Source of the DNA: Lachnospiraceae bacterium
Lineage (GTDB): Bacteria > Bacillota > Clostridia > Lachnospirales > Lachnospiraceae
Reading direction: 5' to 3'
NCBI GenBank assembly: GCA_015057525.1
Contig: SVEE01000002.1
Span: 130,767-194,766 of the forward strand
Length of the DNA: 64,000 bases
Shown: in pieces, positions 46,277 to 55,861 of the stretch
Position numbering within the stretch: position 1 is the stretch's first letter
Layout of the letters: every line of letters starts with the position of its first letter
Program-made: the position numbers and the translations under genes
Notes under the pieces: model-generated
Databases searched by the model: none
What the model saw: the letters and a program-made list of their open reading frames with translations, nothing else
What the model was told of the DNA's origin: nothing

Positions 46277-47342
46277 AGTTGCTTTGATTTTAGCAGGAAC
46301 AATGATTACAGCATCCTTATTAGGTGGATGTGGAAAGGATAAAAAGAAGACAGAAACTACAACAGAGGCTACTATTTCTCTTGAGCCTGTTGCTACAATG
46401 GAGGATGCAGAGGCCATAGAAATAGTATCAAGAGAAGGCATGGTTATTAATGAGTTTTCTGGTGAGTGGATTGATGAATCATTAGAGAATCAGAGACCTC
46501 TTTGTATTATGATTAACAATATTTCAGATGCTATGCCTCAGTCAGGTATATCTCAGGCAGATATTACATACGAGATTCTTGTTGAAGGCGGAATTACAAG
46601 ATTTATGTGTGTATTTAAGGACTATTCAAATATTCCTAAGCTTGGACCTGTAAGAAGTGCCAGACATTATTATGTGCAGTTATCATGTATGATGCAGGGA
46701 CTTTATGCTCATGTTGGCTGGTCAGTATATGCTAATGAAATGATTGTTAATTATGGAGTTAACAATATTAACGGATTATATGATGGAACTGCATATTATC
46801 GAGATGAGTCAAGAGTTGCTCCACATAACTGTTATACTAATTCAGAGAGAATGGCGGAAACACTTGCCAATAACTATGGATACAGTCTCAGTTATGTAGG
46901 TGAACAGACAGATATGTTTGCATTTAACTATGAAGACACTCCAATTGGCAATGGTCAGACAGCTAATAAGGTTACAACGGCGTTTAGTTCTGATAGAAAG
47001 CCTTGGTTTGAATACAACAGCGAGGACGGTCTTTATTACAGATTCCAGTATGGTACAGAACAGATAGATGATCAGACTGGTGAGCAGCTTAAGTATAAGA
47101 ATGTTGTCGTAATGTTTGTTTCATACTCTGACCTTGGTGAAGGATTAAAGGATGTTGATTTTACATCAGGTGGTAACGGATATTATTTCACAGATGGTGA
47201 ATACAAAGCTATAACATGGGCTAATGAAGATAGTGTTGTTAAATATTTTGATGAGAATGGCGAGCAGTTAAAGATGAATCCAGGTAAAACATTTATAACA
47301 GTATTTGATAATACTATACCTGATCAGATTATTATTGAATAA
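46263..47342 (+). CDS. DUF3048 (YerB-like) lipoprotein
   Basis: A 359-residue secreted lipoprotein: basic start, hydrophobic segment and lipobox LGGC with Cys23. A Thr/Glu-rich linker follows, then the DUF3048 region (RPLCIMINNISDAMPQSG, SQADITYEILVEGGITRF, LGPVRSARHYYVQL). The family's role is not established; Bacillus YerB is the named relative. The start overlaps ybeY, with AAGGG upstream. Confidence 0.9.
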   Translation: MKKNKVALILAGTMITASLLGGCGKDKKKTETTTEATISLEPVATMEDAEAIEIVSREGMVINEFSGEWIDESLENQRPLCIMINNISDAMPQSGISQADITYEILVEGGITRFMCVFKDYSNIPKLGPVRSARHYYVQLSCMMQGLYAHVGWSVYANEMIVNYGVNNINGLYDGTAYYRDESRVAPHNCYTNSERMAETLANNYGYSLSYVGEQTDMFAFNYEDTPIGNGQTANKVTTAFSSDRKPWFEYNSEDGLYYRFQYGTEQIDDQTGEQLKYKNVVVMFVSYSDLGEGLKDVDFTSGGNGYYFTDGEYKAITWANEDSVVKYFDENGEQLKMNPGKTFITVFDNTIPDQIIIE

Positions 47343-47385
47343 TTTAATATTAATATGGAAATAATTTCTTCAAGGAGTGAATACC

Positions 47386-47868
47386 ATGAAGAAATTATTT
47401 TTATATATGACTATTTTAATTGTTGTTTTTATAGTAGCTTTTGCTTTATCAGAAGATTTTTTTGATAATCATACAAAGAACAACACTAAACTTACAGTTA
47501 CTGAAACAATTGATAATCGATTAGAGACAGCTACTGAAGATGTACAAAGTATTGAAGTTACCACAGAAAAAGATATGACCTACAATGATAAAACAATACA
47601 AGATGCAACAGAGGAATTGTCAGAGGAAGCAATAGATACTTTAAATTCAGGAGAAATGTCCCAAGACAAATCAAATTATATTGTAACAATAAAAAATGGA
47701 TATATAATTGTATATCAAAATTCAGTAGAAAATATATATGAATACACAGGCATTGATGCTGAAACTATCAAAATCACAGATGAAGATATGTATAATAAAC
47801 TGAAGGAAAGTGTGATTTTTGATACAAGAGAGGAGCTCTTTAGTTTTCTAGAATCCATTGCCGGTTAG
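47386..47868 (+). CDS. Secreted/anchored protein with BofC-like C-terminal domain
   Basis: A 160-residue protein with an N-terminal hydrophobic segment (about 3-22) that could be a signal anchor, a Thr/Glu-rich middle of low complexity, and a C-terminal 60 residues (NYIVTIKNGYIIVYQ, IYEYTGIDAE, REELFSFLESIAG) resembling the C-terminal domain of BofC, a regulator of sigma-K processing in Bacillus spores. The match is to the general pattern only. The ATG at 47386 follows AAGGAGTG; a GTG at 47377 overlaps the ribosome site. Confidence 0.65.
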   Translation: MKKLFLYMTILIVVFIVAFALSEDFFDNHTKNNTKLTVTETIDNRLETATEDVQSIEVTTEKDMTYNDKTIQDATEELSEEAIDTLNSGEMSQDKSNYIVTIKNGYIIVYQNSVENIYEYTGIDAETIKITDEDMYNKLKESVIFDTREELFSFLESIAG

Positions 47869-47875
47869 GAGAACT

Positions 47876-49117
47876 ATGTACGATTTATGCGTTATAGGTG
47901 GTGGTGTGGCAGGTATTTCAGCTGCCATAACTGCTGCCCAAAAGGGTATGAAGGTTGCCATAATTGAAAAGGATAAGAAACTTGGGCGTAAGCTGTATGC
48001 CACAGGAAACGGAAGATGTAATCTTACAAATCAATACATAGATTACGAAAAATGCTATAATTCTTCAGATAAAGATTACGTTGATTTCCTTTATTCTGTT
48101 ATGGGTGATCATGCCTATGAGGCTGTTAATGATTTTTGCAAATCTATTGGTATATTAACTGAGGATATAAAAGGATATGTATATCCCAAGTCATTTCAAG
48201 CATCATCAGTTGTATGGGCCATGTCTGACAAGTTGGCCGAATTAGGCGTTAAAATCCATTTTAAGACGTTTATTAAAGAAATATGTAGAGATAATAGCCT
48301 TTTTATTTTAAAAGCCCAAAACGAGGAATTTACATGTTCTCAGGTGATTATCGCATGTGGCGGAAAAAGCTATGAAAGTCTTGGTGGAACAGATTCAGGA
48401 TATATTTTGGCTAAAAACCTAGGACATAACATTACAACTGTTCGTCCTGCACTTTGTGGATTGACAACAAAAGATGCTATAACAAAGTTATCTGGTGTAA
48501 GAACCAAGGCTAAAATTTCTGTATACAAGGATTATGAATGTGATTACGAATTGCTTGTATCTGAAATTGGTGAATTGCAAATTAGCGATTATGGTTTATC
48601 AGGAATTATGATTTTTAATGTATCATCTCAGGTTGGACGACTTTTGGAAGACAATGATGATTTCACTGTAACAATGGATTTTTTGCCAGGAATAGATATG
48701 AGTAAAATAAAGGAAATGTATGATGTTTGTGGTGATAGAACTGTAGTAGGTTTTCTTAATACATTTATGAATGATAAGCTTGCTTCCTTTTTTACTAGTA
48801 AAATTCTTAAGGATACAAAAATTAAACTAAAGAACATTGATTACTATGATCTTGAAGATTTAATACATGAAATTAAAAACTATGATATTGAAATAAATGG
48901 TATCAAAGGATATGACCAGGCTCAAGTATGCGCCGGAGGTATAAGTATTAATCAGGTTTCTGACCATACACTTATGTCTGTTAAGGAAGAGGGCGTATAT
49001 TTTGCTGGTGAAATTCTTGATATTGATGGAATTTGCGGTGGATATAATATAACCTTTGCAATTTTATCAGGTAAAAAAGCGGGAGAGAGTGCTTATGATA
49101 AGAATAAATCAAATTAA
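47876..49117 (+). CDS. HI0933/YhiN-type flavoprotein (BaiN-like)
   Basis: A 413-residue NAD(P)/FAD-dependent oxidoreductase. The FAD-binding motif is VIGGGVAGISAAITAAQKG near the N-terminus, followed by KKLGRKLYATGNGRCNLTN, a hallmark of the HI0933 family. A second dinucleotide stretch, IIACGGKSYESLGGTDSG, is present. A related enzyme reduces bile-acid intermediates, but family function varies, so the substrate is unknown. TTAGGAGAAC precedes the ATG; the end overlaps the next flavoprotein gene by 23 bases. Confidence 0.9.
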   Translation: MYDLCVIGGGVAGISAAITAAQKGMKVAIIEKDKKLGRKLYATGNGRCNLTNQYIDYEKCYNSSDKDYVDFLYSVMGDHAYEAVNDFCKSIGILTEDIKGYVYPKSFQASSVVWAMSDKLAELGVKIHFKTFIKEICRDNSLFILKAQNEEFTCSQVIIACGGKSYESLGGTDSGYILAKNLGHNITTVRPALCGLTTKDAITKLSGVRTKAKISVYKDYECDYELLVSEIGELQISDYGLSGIMIFNVSSQVGRLLEDNDDFTVTMDFLPGIDMSKIKEMYDVCGDRTVVGFLNTFMNDKLASFFTSKILKDTKIKLKNIDYYDLEDLIHEIKNYDIEINGIKGYDQAQVCAGGISINQVSDHTLMSVKEEGVYFAGEILDIDGICGGYNITFAILSGKKAGESAYDKNKSN

Positions 49118-50741
49118 GGTTTCTGTTTCAGGAGATATGGAAGAGCTTAAATCTAAGATATCTAAACTGATTAAGACATCTGATTTTTCTATATCTAAAA
49201 TCGTGAAAAAATCCATAGATGCAAGGGATAAAAATAATTTGTTTTATATTTATTCTGTGGATATAGAGGTCAAAAATGAAGGCTTAATATTAGATAAAAC
49301 AAAGAAATACAACCATAATAATATTATGTCAACAAAAGAAGAAATATATGTATTTCCATTAGATAAAAAAACTATTTTATCGGATGATTATTTACCTCCT
49401 GTAATTATAGGAGCTGGTCCTGCGGGATATTTTTGTGGACTTTATCTTGCAAGGCAGGGTTATAAACCTATAATCATTGAACGTGGTAAACCTGTTTTTG
49501 AAAGACAAAAGGACGTTGAAGGTTTTTGGAATGGAGAAAAAATAAATAGTAACTCAAATGTATCTTTTGGAGAAGGTGGAGCCGGTACATTTTCTGATGG
49601 TAAGCTTAATACAGGAATCAAAGACAGATATGGTCGAATAAAAGCTGTTGTTTCAGATTTTATAAGTTTTGGTGCTCCTGAGGAAATTGGTTATTTAAAC
49701 AAGCCCCATATAGGAACTGATGAACTTAAGAAGGTTCTCTTTGAAATGCGAAAAGAAATCTTATCCTTAGGTGGAAAGATACATTTTAATACCAGATTTG
49801 TTGATTATTCGATGCAAGGGGATGAGATACAGATTAATTTAGAACCTACCTGTGAGGAATCAACAATAGAATTTAGTAAAATTAATACTAATGCATTGAT
49901 ACTTGCAATAGGGCATAGCTCTAGAGATACATTTTACATGCTTTCAAAGAAATCAATTCCCATGGAGCCTAAATCCTTTGCAATAGGTATCAGAGTTGAA
50001 CATCCCACAGATATGGTTAACGAATCTCAATATGGATGTAGTGATGATGCAATGCTTCTTCCTACAGCGGATTATAAAATGACATTTCGTTCATCAAAAG
50101 GTCGTAGTGTTTATAGCTTTTGCATGTGTCCAGGAGGATTTGTTGTCAATGCTTCCTCGGATGAAGAGCAGTCTGTTGTTAATGGTATGAGTAATCATGG
50201 AAGAGATGAGCGTAATTCAAACAGTGCCATAGTTGTTAATGTAACACCTGAAGACTTTATTAATGAAGGATTTGGTGATTATGGTGTTATGGCAGGAGTA
50301 GAATTTCAGAAAAAATACGAAAGACTCGCATATTTAGAGGGAAAGGGTTGTATCCCTGTTCAGACCTTTGGAGATTACAAAGCTGGTAAAACCACTGAAA
50401 CATTAGGCAAAATCACTCCCAATATTAAAGGAAAATATGAGTTTGCAAACCTTAATAACTGTTTGCCAGTATATGTAAATAATGCTATAATTGAAGGGAT
50501 TTCCTACTATGACAGCAAACTTAAGGGCTTTGCCCGTGAGGATGCGGTTTTATCCGGTGTAGAATCACGTACTTCATCACCTGTTAGAATCTTAAGACAG
50601 GATGATACTCTTATGAGTGAGGAAAAGGGTATCTTTCCTTGTGGAGAAGGTGCAGGATATGCTGGTGGAATTACATCTGCTGCTGTAGATGGAATCAAGG
50701 TTGCAGAGGCAGTTGCAGCATACTTAAATTCATTACAATAA
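49095..50741 (+). CDS. FAD-dependent dehydrogenase (COG2509 type)
   Basis: A 548-residue flavoprotein with an N-terminal region of about 90 residues (IRINQIKVSVSGDMEELKSK, ferredoxin-like in pattern), then the FAD-binding motif VIIGAGPAGYFCGLYLARQG and GEGGAGTFSDGKLNTGI. The C-terminus has GEGAGYAGGITSAAVDG, the second FAD contact. Function unknown; the family is widespread in anaerobes. The ATG at 49095 follows GGGAGAGAG, and overlap with the previous gene suggests coupled translation. Confidence 0.9.
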   Translation: MIRINQIKVSVSGDMEELKSKISKLIKTSDFSISKIVKKSIDARDKNNLFYIYSVDIEVKNEGLILDKTKKYNHNNIMSTKEEIYVFPLDKKTILSDDYLPPVIIGAGPAGYFCGLYLARQGYKPIIIERGKPVFERQKDVEGFWNGEKINSNSNVSFGEGGAGTFSDGKLNTGIKDRYGRIKAVVSDFISFGAPEEIGYLNKPHIGTDELKKVLFEMRKEILSLGGKIHFNTRFVDYSMQGDEIQINLEPTCEESTIEFSKINTNALILAIGHSSRDTFYMLSKKSIPMEPKSFAIGIRVEHPTDMVNESQYGCSDDAMLLPTADYKMTFRSSKGRSVYSFCMCPGGFVVNASSDEEQSVVNGMSNHGRDERNSNSAIVVNVTPEDFINEGFGDYGVMAGVEFQKKYERLAYLEGKGCIPVQTFGDYKAGKTTETLGKITPNIKGKYEFANLNNCLPVYVNNAIIEGISYYDSKLKGFAREDAVLSGVESRTSSPVRILRQDDTLMSEEKGIFPCGEGAGYAGGITSAAVDGIKVAEAVAAYLNSLQ

Positions 50742-50753
50742 AGGAAGAATATT

Positions 50754-51605
50754 ATGAACCATAGAGAATTACTTAAAAATAAAAAGAAAATAGTTATAAA
50801 AATAGGCTCATCATCTATTATTCATGAGGAGACAGGTGGCGTTGATTTTAGAAAGCTTGAAAAGCTTGTACGTATCATATGTGATCTTAAGAATCAGGGT
50901 AAAGATGTTGTTCTTGTTTCATCAGGTGCAATCGGTGTTGGATTTCAGGCACTTGGATTAAAATCTAAACCTAAAACTGTTTCTTTAAAGCAGGCATGTG
51001 CAGCTATAGGACAGGGACAGCTTATGATGATGTATCAGAAGCTTTTTATGGAATATAACCATCTTGCAGCTCAGGTTCTTCTTACCTTTGATGCAATTAC
51101 AGATGAAGAGAGAAGAAGAAATGCAGAAAATACATTGAATGAATTGCTTCAGCAGGATGTTATACCTGTTGTTAACGAGAATGATACCGTTGCTACAGAA
51201 GAAATTGAATTTGGTGATAACGATACACTTTCTGCTATTGTTGCACATTTAATTAAGGCAGATTTACTTATTTTACTTACAGATATTGACGGATTCTATA
51301 CTGATGATCCACACAAGAATAAGGATGCTGTTAAGCTTTCTGTTGTTGAACAAATCACAGATGAACTTAAAGATATGGCTAAGGGAGCTGTTACAAACTA
51401 CGGTACAGGTGGTATGTCAACTAAGATTGCCGCTGCAAGAATTGCAACAGATTCAGGAGCTGATATGGCAATTGTTGATGCCAAAGATTTAAATCAAATT
51501 AATCATCTTATAGATGGTGATGATGTTGGAACTTTGTTTTTAGCACATGATGCAGAGGATTTTGATACAGTAGACTTTATAGTTCATAAGGGATATCTGA
51601 AATAA
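50754..51605 (+). CDS. proB: Glutamate 5-kinase without PUA domain
   Basis: Phosphorylates glutamate in the first step of proline synthesis. The 283-residue protein has the amino-acid-kinase fold (KIGSSSIIHEETGGV, LVSSGAIGVGF, NENDTVATEEIEFGDND, GTGGMSTKIAAARIA) but lacks the C-terminal RNA-binding-like PUA domain of the 370-residue E. coli form, as in some Firmicutes. GGAAGAATATT precedes the ATG. proA lies three genes on. Confidence 0.95.
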   Translation: MNHRELLKNKKKIVIKIGSSSIIHEETGGVDFRKLEKLVRIICDLKNQGKDVVLVSSGAIGVGFQALGLKSKPKTVSLKQACAAIGQGQLMMMYQKLFMEYNHLAAQVLLTFDAITDEERRRNAENTLNELLQQDVIPVVNENDTVATEEIEFGDNDTLSAIVAHLIKADLLILLTDIDGFYTDDPHKNKDAVKLSVVEQITDELKDMAKGAVTNYGTGGMSTKIAAARIATDSGADMAIVDAKDLNQINHLIDGDDVGTLFLAHDAEDFDTVDFIVHKGYLK

Positions 51606-51647
51606 TTTATATGTTTATTTAGTTATGAAAGATGAGGATTATAATTA

Positions 51648-51872
51648 ATGACTGAAGAAGGAATACAGAGAATTAATGAATTATACCATAAATCTAAATC
51701 TTCGGAGGGTTTAACCCAAGAAGAAAAAGATGAGCAGGCTGCACTTCGTAAGCAGTTTGTTGAGGATTTCAAGAAAAATCTTCGTGGAACCCTTGATAAC
51801 ATAGACATCAAGGAAAAAGATGGTTCTATAACACATGTTAAGGACATACCTAACAGGAAGAAAAATCAGTAA
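51648..51872 (+). CDS. DUF896 protein (YnzC-like)
   Basis: A 74-residue, highly charged helical protein with INELYHKSKSSEGLTQEEKD and EQAALRKQFVEDFKKNLRG, the DUF896/UPF0291 pattern. Bacillus YnzC folds as a helical hairpin; its role is unclear. It sits between proB and the cyclo-ligase gene, probably in one operon. Confidence 0.9.
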   Translation: MTEEGIQRINELYHKSKSSEGLTQEEKDEQAALRKQFVEDFKKNLRGTLDNIDIKEKDGSITHVKDIPNRKKNQ

Positions 51873-51898
51873 CATTATTAAATATAAGAAGGTTATCT

Positions 51899-52453
51899 AT
51901 GGTATCAAAGAAAGAAATTAGGGATATTGTTTTGGACATACGAAAGAGTTTCGATGAATCATATCTTAACACATTATCCCAAATAATATGCAAAAGAGTT
52001 ATAAATCAGGAAGAATATAGAGAATGTAAAGACATTGTGCTTTATATGCCTATTAACAACGAAGTTTCTCTTGATTTGATTCTCGAGGATGCATTTAAAA
52101 ACAATAAAAATGTGTGGCTTCCCAGGGTTCGTGAAAAAAAGATGGAGTTTTACAGATATACAAAAGATACTAAGCTTATAACAGGCGCCTATAATATTAT
52201 GGAACCTGATTCAGACGACATTTTAGTGCCTGATGATAAAACTCTTATAATTATGCCTGGGGCTGCATTTTCCGATAATTTGGGACGTATCGGCTACGGT
52301 GGTGGTTATTATGACAGATACTTAAGCGTACATAGGTGTTGCAAAACTATTGCTGTATGCTACAATTTTCAAATTATGCCCATGGTACCTATGGACGAAC
52401 ATGATGTTAAGCCTGATATGATAATTACTAATGATAACATTTTTAAGGGATAG
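51899..52453 (+). CDS. 5-formyltetrahydrofolate cyclo-ligase
   Basis: Converts 5-formyl-THF to 5,10-methenyl-THF with ATP, returning a storage form of folate to the active pool. The 184-residue protein has the signature GRIGYGGGYYDRYL near residue 135 and MPGAAFSDN before it. GAAGGTTATCT precedes the ATG. Placed between DUF896 and proA; a functional link with proline synthesis is not obvious. Confidence 0.93.
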   Translation: MVSKKEIRDIVLDIRKSFDESYLNTLSQIICKRVINQEEYRECKDIVLYMPINNEVSLDLILEDAFKNNKNVWLPRVREKKMEFYRYTKDTKLITGAYNIMEPDSDDILVPDDKTLIIMPGAAFSDNLGRIGYGGGYYDRYLSVHRCCKTIAVCYNFQIMPMVPMDEHDVKPDMIITNDNIFKG

Positions 52454-52493
52454 TATATAAAATATAAACGTATCAATGGAAAGGGGAATAAAT

Positions 52494-53735
52494 ATGTTAC
52501 AGGAATTAGGAAAAAAAGCTAAAGCTGCATCTAGAATTATGGCTAAGCTTGGACAAAATGATAAGAACAACGCATTACTTATGGTTGCAGATGCTCTTGT
52601 TACAAATTCTGAGGAGATAATTAAGGCCAATGACATAGATATTGAAAACGGAATTAAAAACGGTATGTCTGAGGCTTTACTTGATAGACTTAAGCTTACT
52701 AAGGCGCGTTTTGATGATATGGCTGAAGGAATCAGACAGGTGGTTTCCTTGGAGGACCCTGTAGGAGAGGTTTTATCCATGAAGGAAAGACCAAATGGGC
52801 TTCTAATTGGTCAAAAGAGAGTTCCTATGGGTGTAATTGGAATCATATATGAGTCAAGACCTAATGTAACTGTTGATGCATTTGCTCTATGTTTTAAAAC
52901 TGGTAATTCAGTTATTTTAAGAGGTGGAAGTGATTGTATTCATTCTAATATTGCACTTGTTAAGGTAATTAAAGAGGCGTTAAAGTCTGCTGGAGTTACA
53001 GAGGATGCTATAAACCTTATTGAGAACACAGATAGAGAAATAGCTAAGCAGTTTATGAAGCTTAATAAATACGTTGATTTACTTATTCCTCGTGGTGGTG
53101 CTGGTCTTATAAGAACAGTTGTTGAAAATGCAACTATTCCTGTAATTGAGACAGGTACAGGAAACTGTCATATATATATTGATAAGGATGCAGATTTAGA
53201 TAAAGCATTGCCTATTATAAAGAATGCCAAGTTGCAGCGTTTAGGCGTGTGTAATGCTTGTGAATCCTTAGTAATTCATAAGGATATAGCAGCCAAGGCA
53301 GTTCCGCTTATTGCAGATATGCTTAGTGAAAATGATTGCGAAATCAGAGGAGATGAACAAGCCGTTTTACTTTCTTCTAACATTGTTCCTGCAACAGAGG
53401 ATGATTTTGCTACAGAATATCTTGCTAAGATAATTTCAGCTAAGATTGTTGACAGTATAGATGAAGCTATTGAACATATTAATAATTACAGCACAGGTCA
53501 CTCAGAGTCTATTATCACAGAAAGCTATGAAAATGCTCAGAGATTCTTAAATGAAATCGATTCTGCCTGCGTATATGTAAATGCCTCAACTAGATTTACT
53601 GATGGATTTATGTTTGGATTTGGTGCCGAGATTGGTATTTCAACTCAAAAGCTTCATGCAAGAGGACCAATGGGATTGCTTGCACTTACATCCACTAAAT
53701 TTATCGTATATGGTAACGGACAAATTAGAGAATAA
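52494..53735 (+). CDS. proA: Glutamate-5-semialdehyde dehydrogenase
   Basis: Reduces glutamyl phosphate to the semialdehyde in proline synthesis. The 413-residue protein contains [33 protein letters not shown] and the catalytic cysteine in [13 protein letters not shown]. The ATG at 52494 follows AAAGGGGAATAA; an in-frame start at 52476 is less well placed. With proB, the pathway lacks only pyrroline-5-carboxylate reductase, not in the window. Confidence 0.96.
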   Translation: MLQELGKKAKAASRIMAKLGQNDKNNALLMVADALVTNSEEIIKANDIDIENGIKNGMSEALLDRLKLTKARFDDMAEGIRQVVSLEDPVGEVLSMKERPNGLLIGQKRVPMGVIGIIYESRPNVTVDAFALCFKTGNSVILRGGSDCIHSNIALVKVIKEALKSAGVTEDAINLIENTDREIAKQFMKLNKYVDLLIPRGGAGLIRTVVENATIPVIETGTGNCHIYIDKDADLDKALPIIKNAKLQRLGVCNACESLVIHKDIAAKAVPLIADMLSENDCEIRGDEQAVLLSSNIVPATEDDFATEYLAKIISAKIVDSIDEAIEHINNYSTGHSESIITESYENAQRFLNEIDSACVYVNASTRFTDGFMFGFGAEIGISTQKLHARGPMGLLALTSTKFIVYGNGQIRE

Positions 53736-53756
53736 AACTAAAAAGGAGAAAACCTT

Positions 53757-54575
53757 ATGTCAGATATGAAATTTACAGGTTCAAAACAGTATGTCGCATC
53801 TCCAGAGCTTATGTCAGCTGTAGATGTAGCCAGAGCCTTAGAAAAACCATTACTTATTAAAGGTGAGCCAGGAACAGGTAAAACTATGCTTGCAGAAGCA
53901 ATTAGTGAAGCTTTTGATATGAAGTTATATATTTGGAATATTAAATCAACTACAAAGGCTCAGGATGGTCTTTATGTATATGATACAATCCAAAGACTTT
54001 ATGACAGTCAGTTTGGCGAAGAAGGCGTAGATGATATTAAGAGATATATTAAGCTTGGTAAGCTTGGTGAGGCCTTTAAGGAGGAAGAACAGGTTATTCT
54101 TCTTATTGATGAAATAGATAAGGCGGACCTTGAATTTCCAAATGACCTTTTATGGGAGCTTGACAAGATGGAATTTTATATTCACGAGACAAAGGAGACT
54201 ATTAAGGCTAAAACACGACCTATCGTAATCATAACTTCAAATGCCGAAAAAGAGCTTCCTGATGCATTTCTTAGAAGATGTATTTTCCATTATATTTCTT
54301 TCCCAGATAAGGCTGAAATGGATGAAATAGTTAGAGTTCACTTTAATGATATAGATGAAAATCTTTTAAAACATGCAATGGATACATTTTATTGGATAAG
54401 AGATATTAAAGAGGTTCGCAAAAAACCTAGCACTTCAGAATTTATTGACTGGCTAAATACCCTTGTATTAGGTGGAATTGACCCAGAAACTATAAGAAAG
54501 AATCTTCCTTATCTTGGTGTTCTCATTAAGAAGGATGAAGATCTTGAGATAGTAAAAAAGAGGAGTACATACTAA
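53757..54575 (+). CDS. MoxR-type AAA ATPase
   Basis: A 272-residue AAA ATPase of the MoxR branch: Walker A GEPGTGKTMLAEA near residue 38, Walker B VILLIDEIDKAD near 116, and sensor region PIVIITSNAEKELPDAFLRR with arginine finger. MoxR proteins act as chaperones, often inserting metals or activating a partner, together with a VWA protein encoded next door; that gene starts directly at the next base. AAAAAGGAGAAAACC precedes the ATG. Confidence 0.93.
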   Translation: MSDMKFTGSKQYVASPELMSAVDVARALEKPLLIKGEPGTGKTMLAEAISEAFDMKLYIWNIKSTTKAQDGLYVYDTIQRLYDSQFGEEGVDDIKRYIKLGKLGEAFKEEEQVILLIDEIDKADLEFPNDLLWELDKMEFYIHETKETIKAKTRPIVIITSNAEKELPDAFLRRCIFHYISFPDKAEMDEIVRVHFNDIDENLLKHAMDTFYWIRDIKEVRKKPSTSEFIDWLNTLVLGGIDPETIRKNLPYLGVLIKKDEDLEIVKKRSTY

Positions 54576-55775
54576 TTGTTTACTGATTTTTTATACGTTT
54601 GTAGAGAAAAAGGTTTAAAAATATCCATGACAGAATGGATAACATTTATGGAAGCCCTAAACAAAGGCTTGGCACATTCTTCTATAGATGGGCTTTATTA
54701 TCTTGGTCGAATGATTTTGGTAAAGACAGAATCAGATTACGATAAGTTTGATATTGCTTTTAAGGCTTACTTCCAAAATGTTCATATTGGTGAAGATGAG
54801 ATTCCTGAAATAATTATGAACTTCCTTGACAAAGAGGAGATGGATACTTCTAATCTTAATAAAGATGTATATAGCTTTGATACTACCAGAGAGTTAGAAG
54901 AGACGAAGCGTATGTTTAGAGAACGTGTCACAGAGCAGAAGGAAGAGCATAATGGTGGTAATTATTGGATAGGTACAAGTGGTGGTTCTGCCTTTGGTCA
55001 CAGTGGACGTAATCCTGGTGGACTTCGTGTTTCCGGCAAAACAGGTATGCAGTCTGCCTTTCAGGTTATTGGTGAAAGAAAATATCAGGACTTTAGACAT
55101 GATAAAACCCTTGATATCAGACAGTTTCAGGTTGCATTTAGACGTCTTAGACAGTTTTCTACTAAACTTGAAGTTCCACGTACTGAGCTTGACTTAGATA
55201 AAACCATAGATTCTACATGTAATAACGGTGGTTATTTGCAGCTTGAGTTTGATAAACCAAGAAAGAATTCTGTTAAACTTTTGCTTTTGTTTGACTGTGG
55301 TGGAACAATGATGCCATTTTCAGAAATGTGCAATGATTTGTTCCAGGCTGTTCACAAGGCCAATCACTTTAAAGATGTTAAAACGTATTATTTCCATAAC
55401 TGCGTTTATAGCAAGCTATATAAGGATGCAGAATGTGAATATGGCAATTGGATAGACCTTGATTATCTTTTCAGGCATACGGATAAGGATTATAAGGTTA
55501 TTATTGTTGGTGATGCCCAGATGGCTCCAGAGGAACTTTTTGATAAAAATGGTAACTATAGAGGGCCAAATGACGGAAAAAGTGGTTATGAATGGAATAA
55601 GCTTCTTCGCAGTAAGTTTAAGAAGGCAATATGGCTTAATCCGCGTTATCACGGAAGTCTTACATCTTTAGCATGGATGGAATCTGAAGCTGAATTAGCT
55701 AAGATTTACGATATGTATCCACTTACATTAGATGGATTAAAGGCTGGCATAACTAAGCTAATGGCTCCAAGATAA
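54576..55775 (+). CDS. VWA-domain partner of MoxR (CoxE-like)
   Basis: A 399-residue protein with an alpha-helical N-terminal half, a Gly-rich linker (GGNYWIGTSGGSAFGHSG) and a C-terminal von Willebrand A domain (from about 225). The metal site motif reads LLLFDCGGTMMPF, so the first Asp is kept but Ser positions of the canonical DxSxS are Gly/Thr. The start is TTG, immediately after the MoxR stop, so expression is coupled. The pair probably remodels a specific client; none is identifiable here. Confidence 0.88.
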   Translation: MFTDFLYVCREKGLKISMTEWITFMEALNKGLAHSSIDGLYYLGRMILVKTESDYDKFDIAFKAYFQNVHIGEDEIPEIIMNFLDKEEMDTSNLNKDVYSFDTTRELEETKRMFRERVTEQKEEHNGGNYWIGTSGGSAFGHSGRNPGGLRVSGKTGMQSAFQVIGERKYQDFRHDKTLDIRQFQVAFRRLRQFSTKLEVPRTELDLDKTIDSTCNNGGYLQLEFDKPRKNSVKLLLLFDCGGTMMPFSEMCNDLFQAVHKANHFKDVKTYYFHNCVYSKLYKDAECEYGNWIDLDYLFRHTDKDYKVIIVGDAQMAPEELFDKNGNYRGPNDGKSGYEWNKLLRSKFKKAIWLNPRYHGSLTSLAWMESEAELAKIYDMYPLTLDGLKAGITKLMAPR

Positions 55776-55861
55776 TATTTATATTGTATAAGTAACTTTT
55801 AACAAAATTTATGTCACCGTATGAATATTTATATTCATATAATAAAATTGGGGGAATTTAC

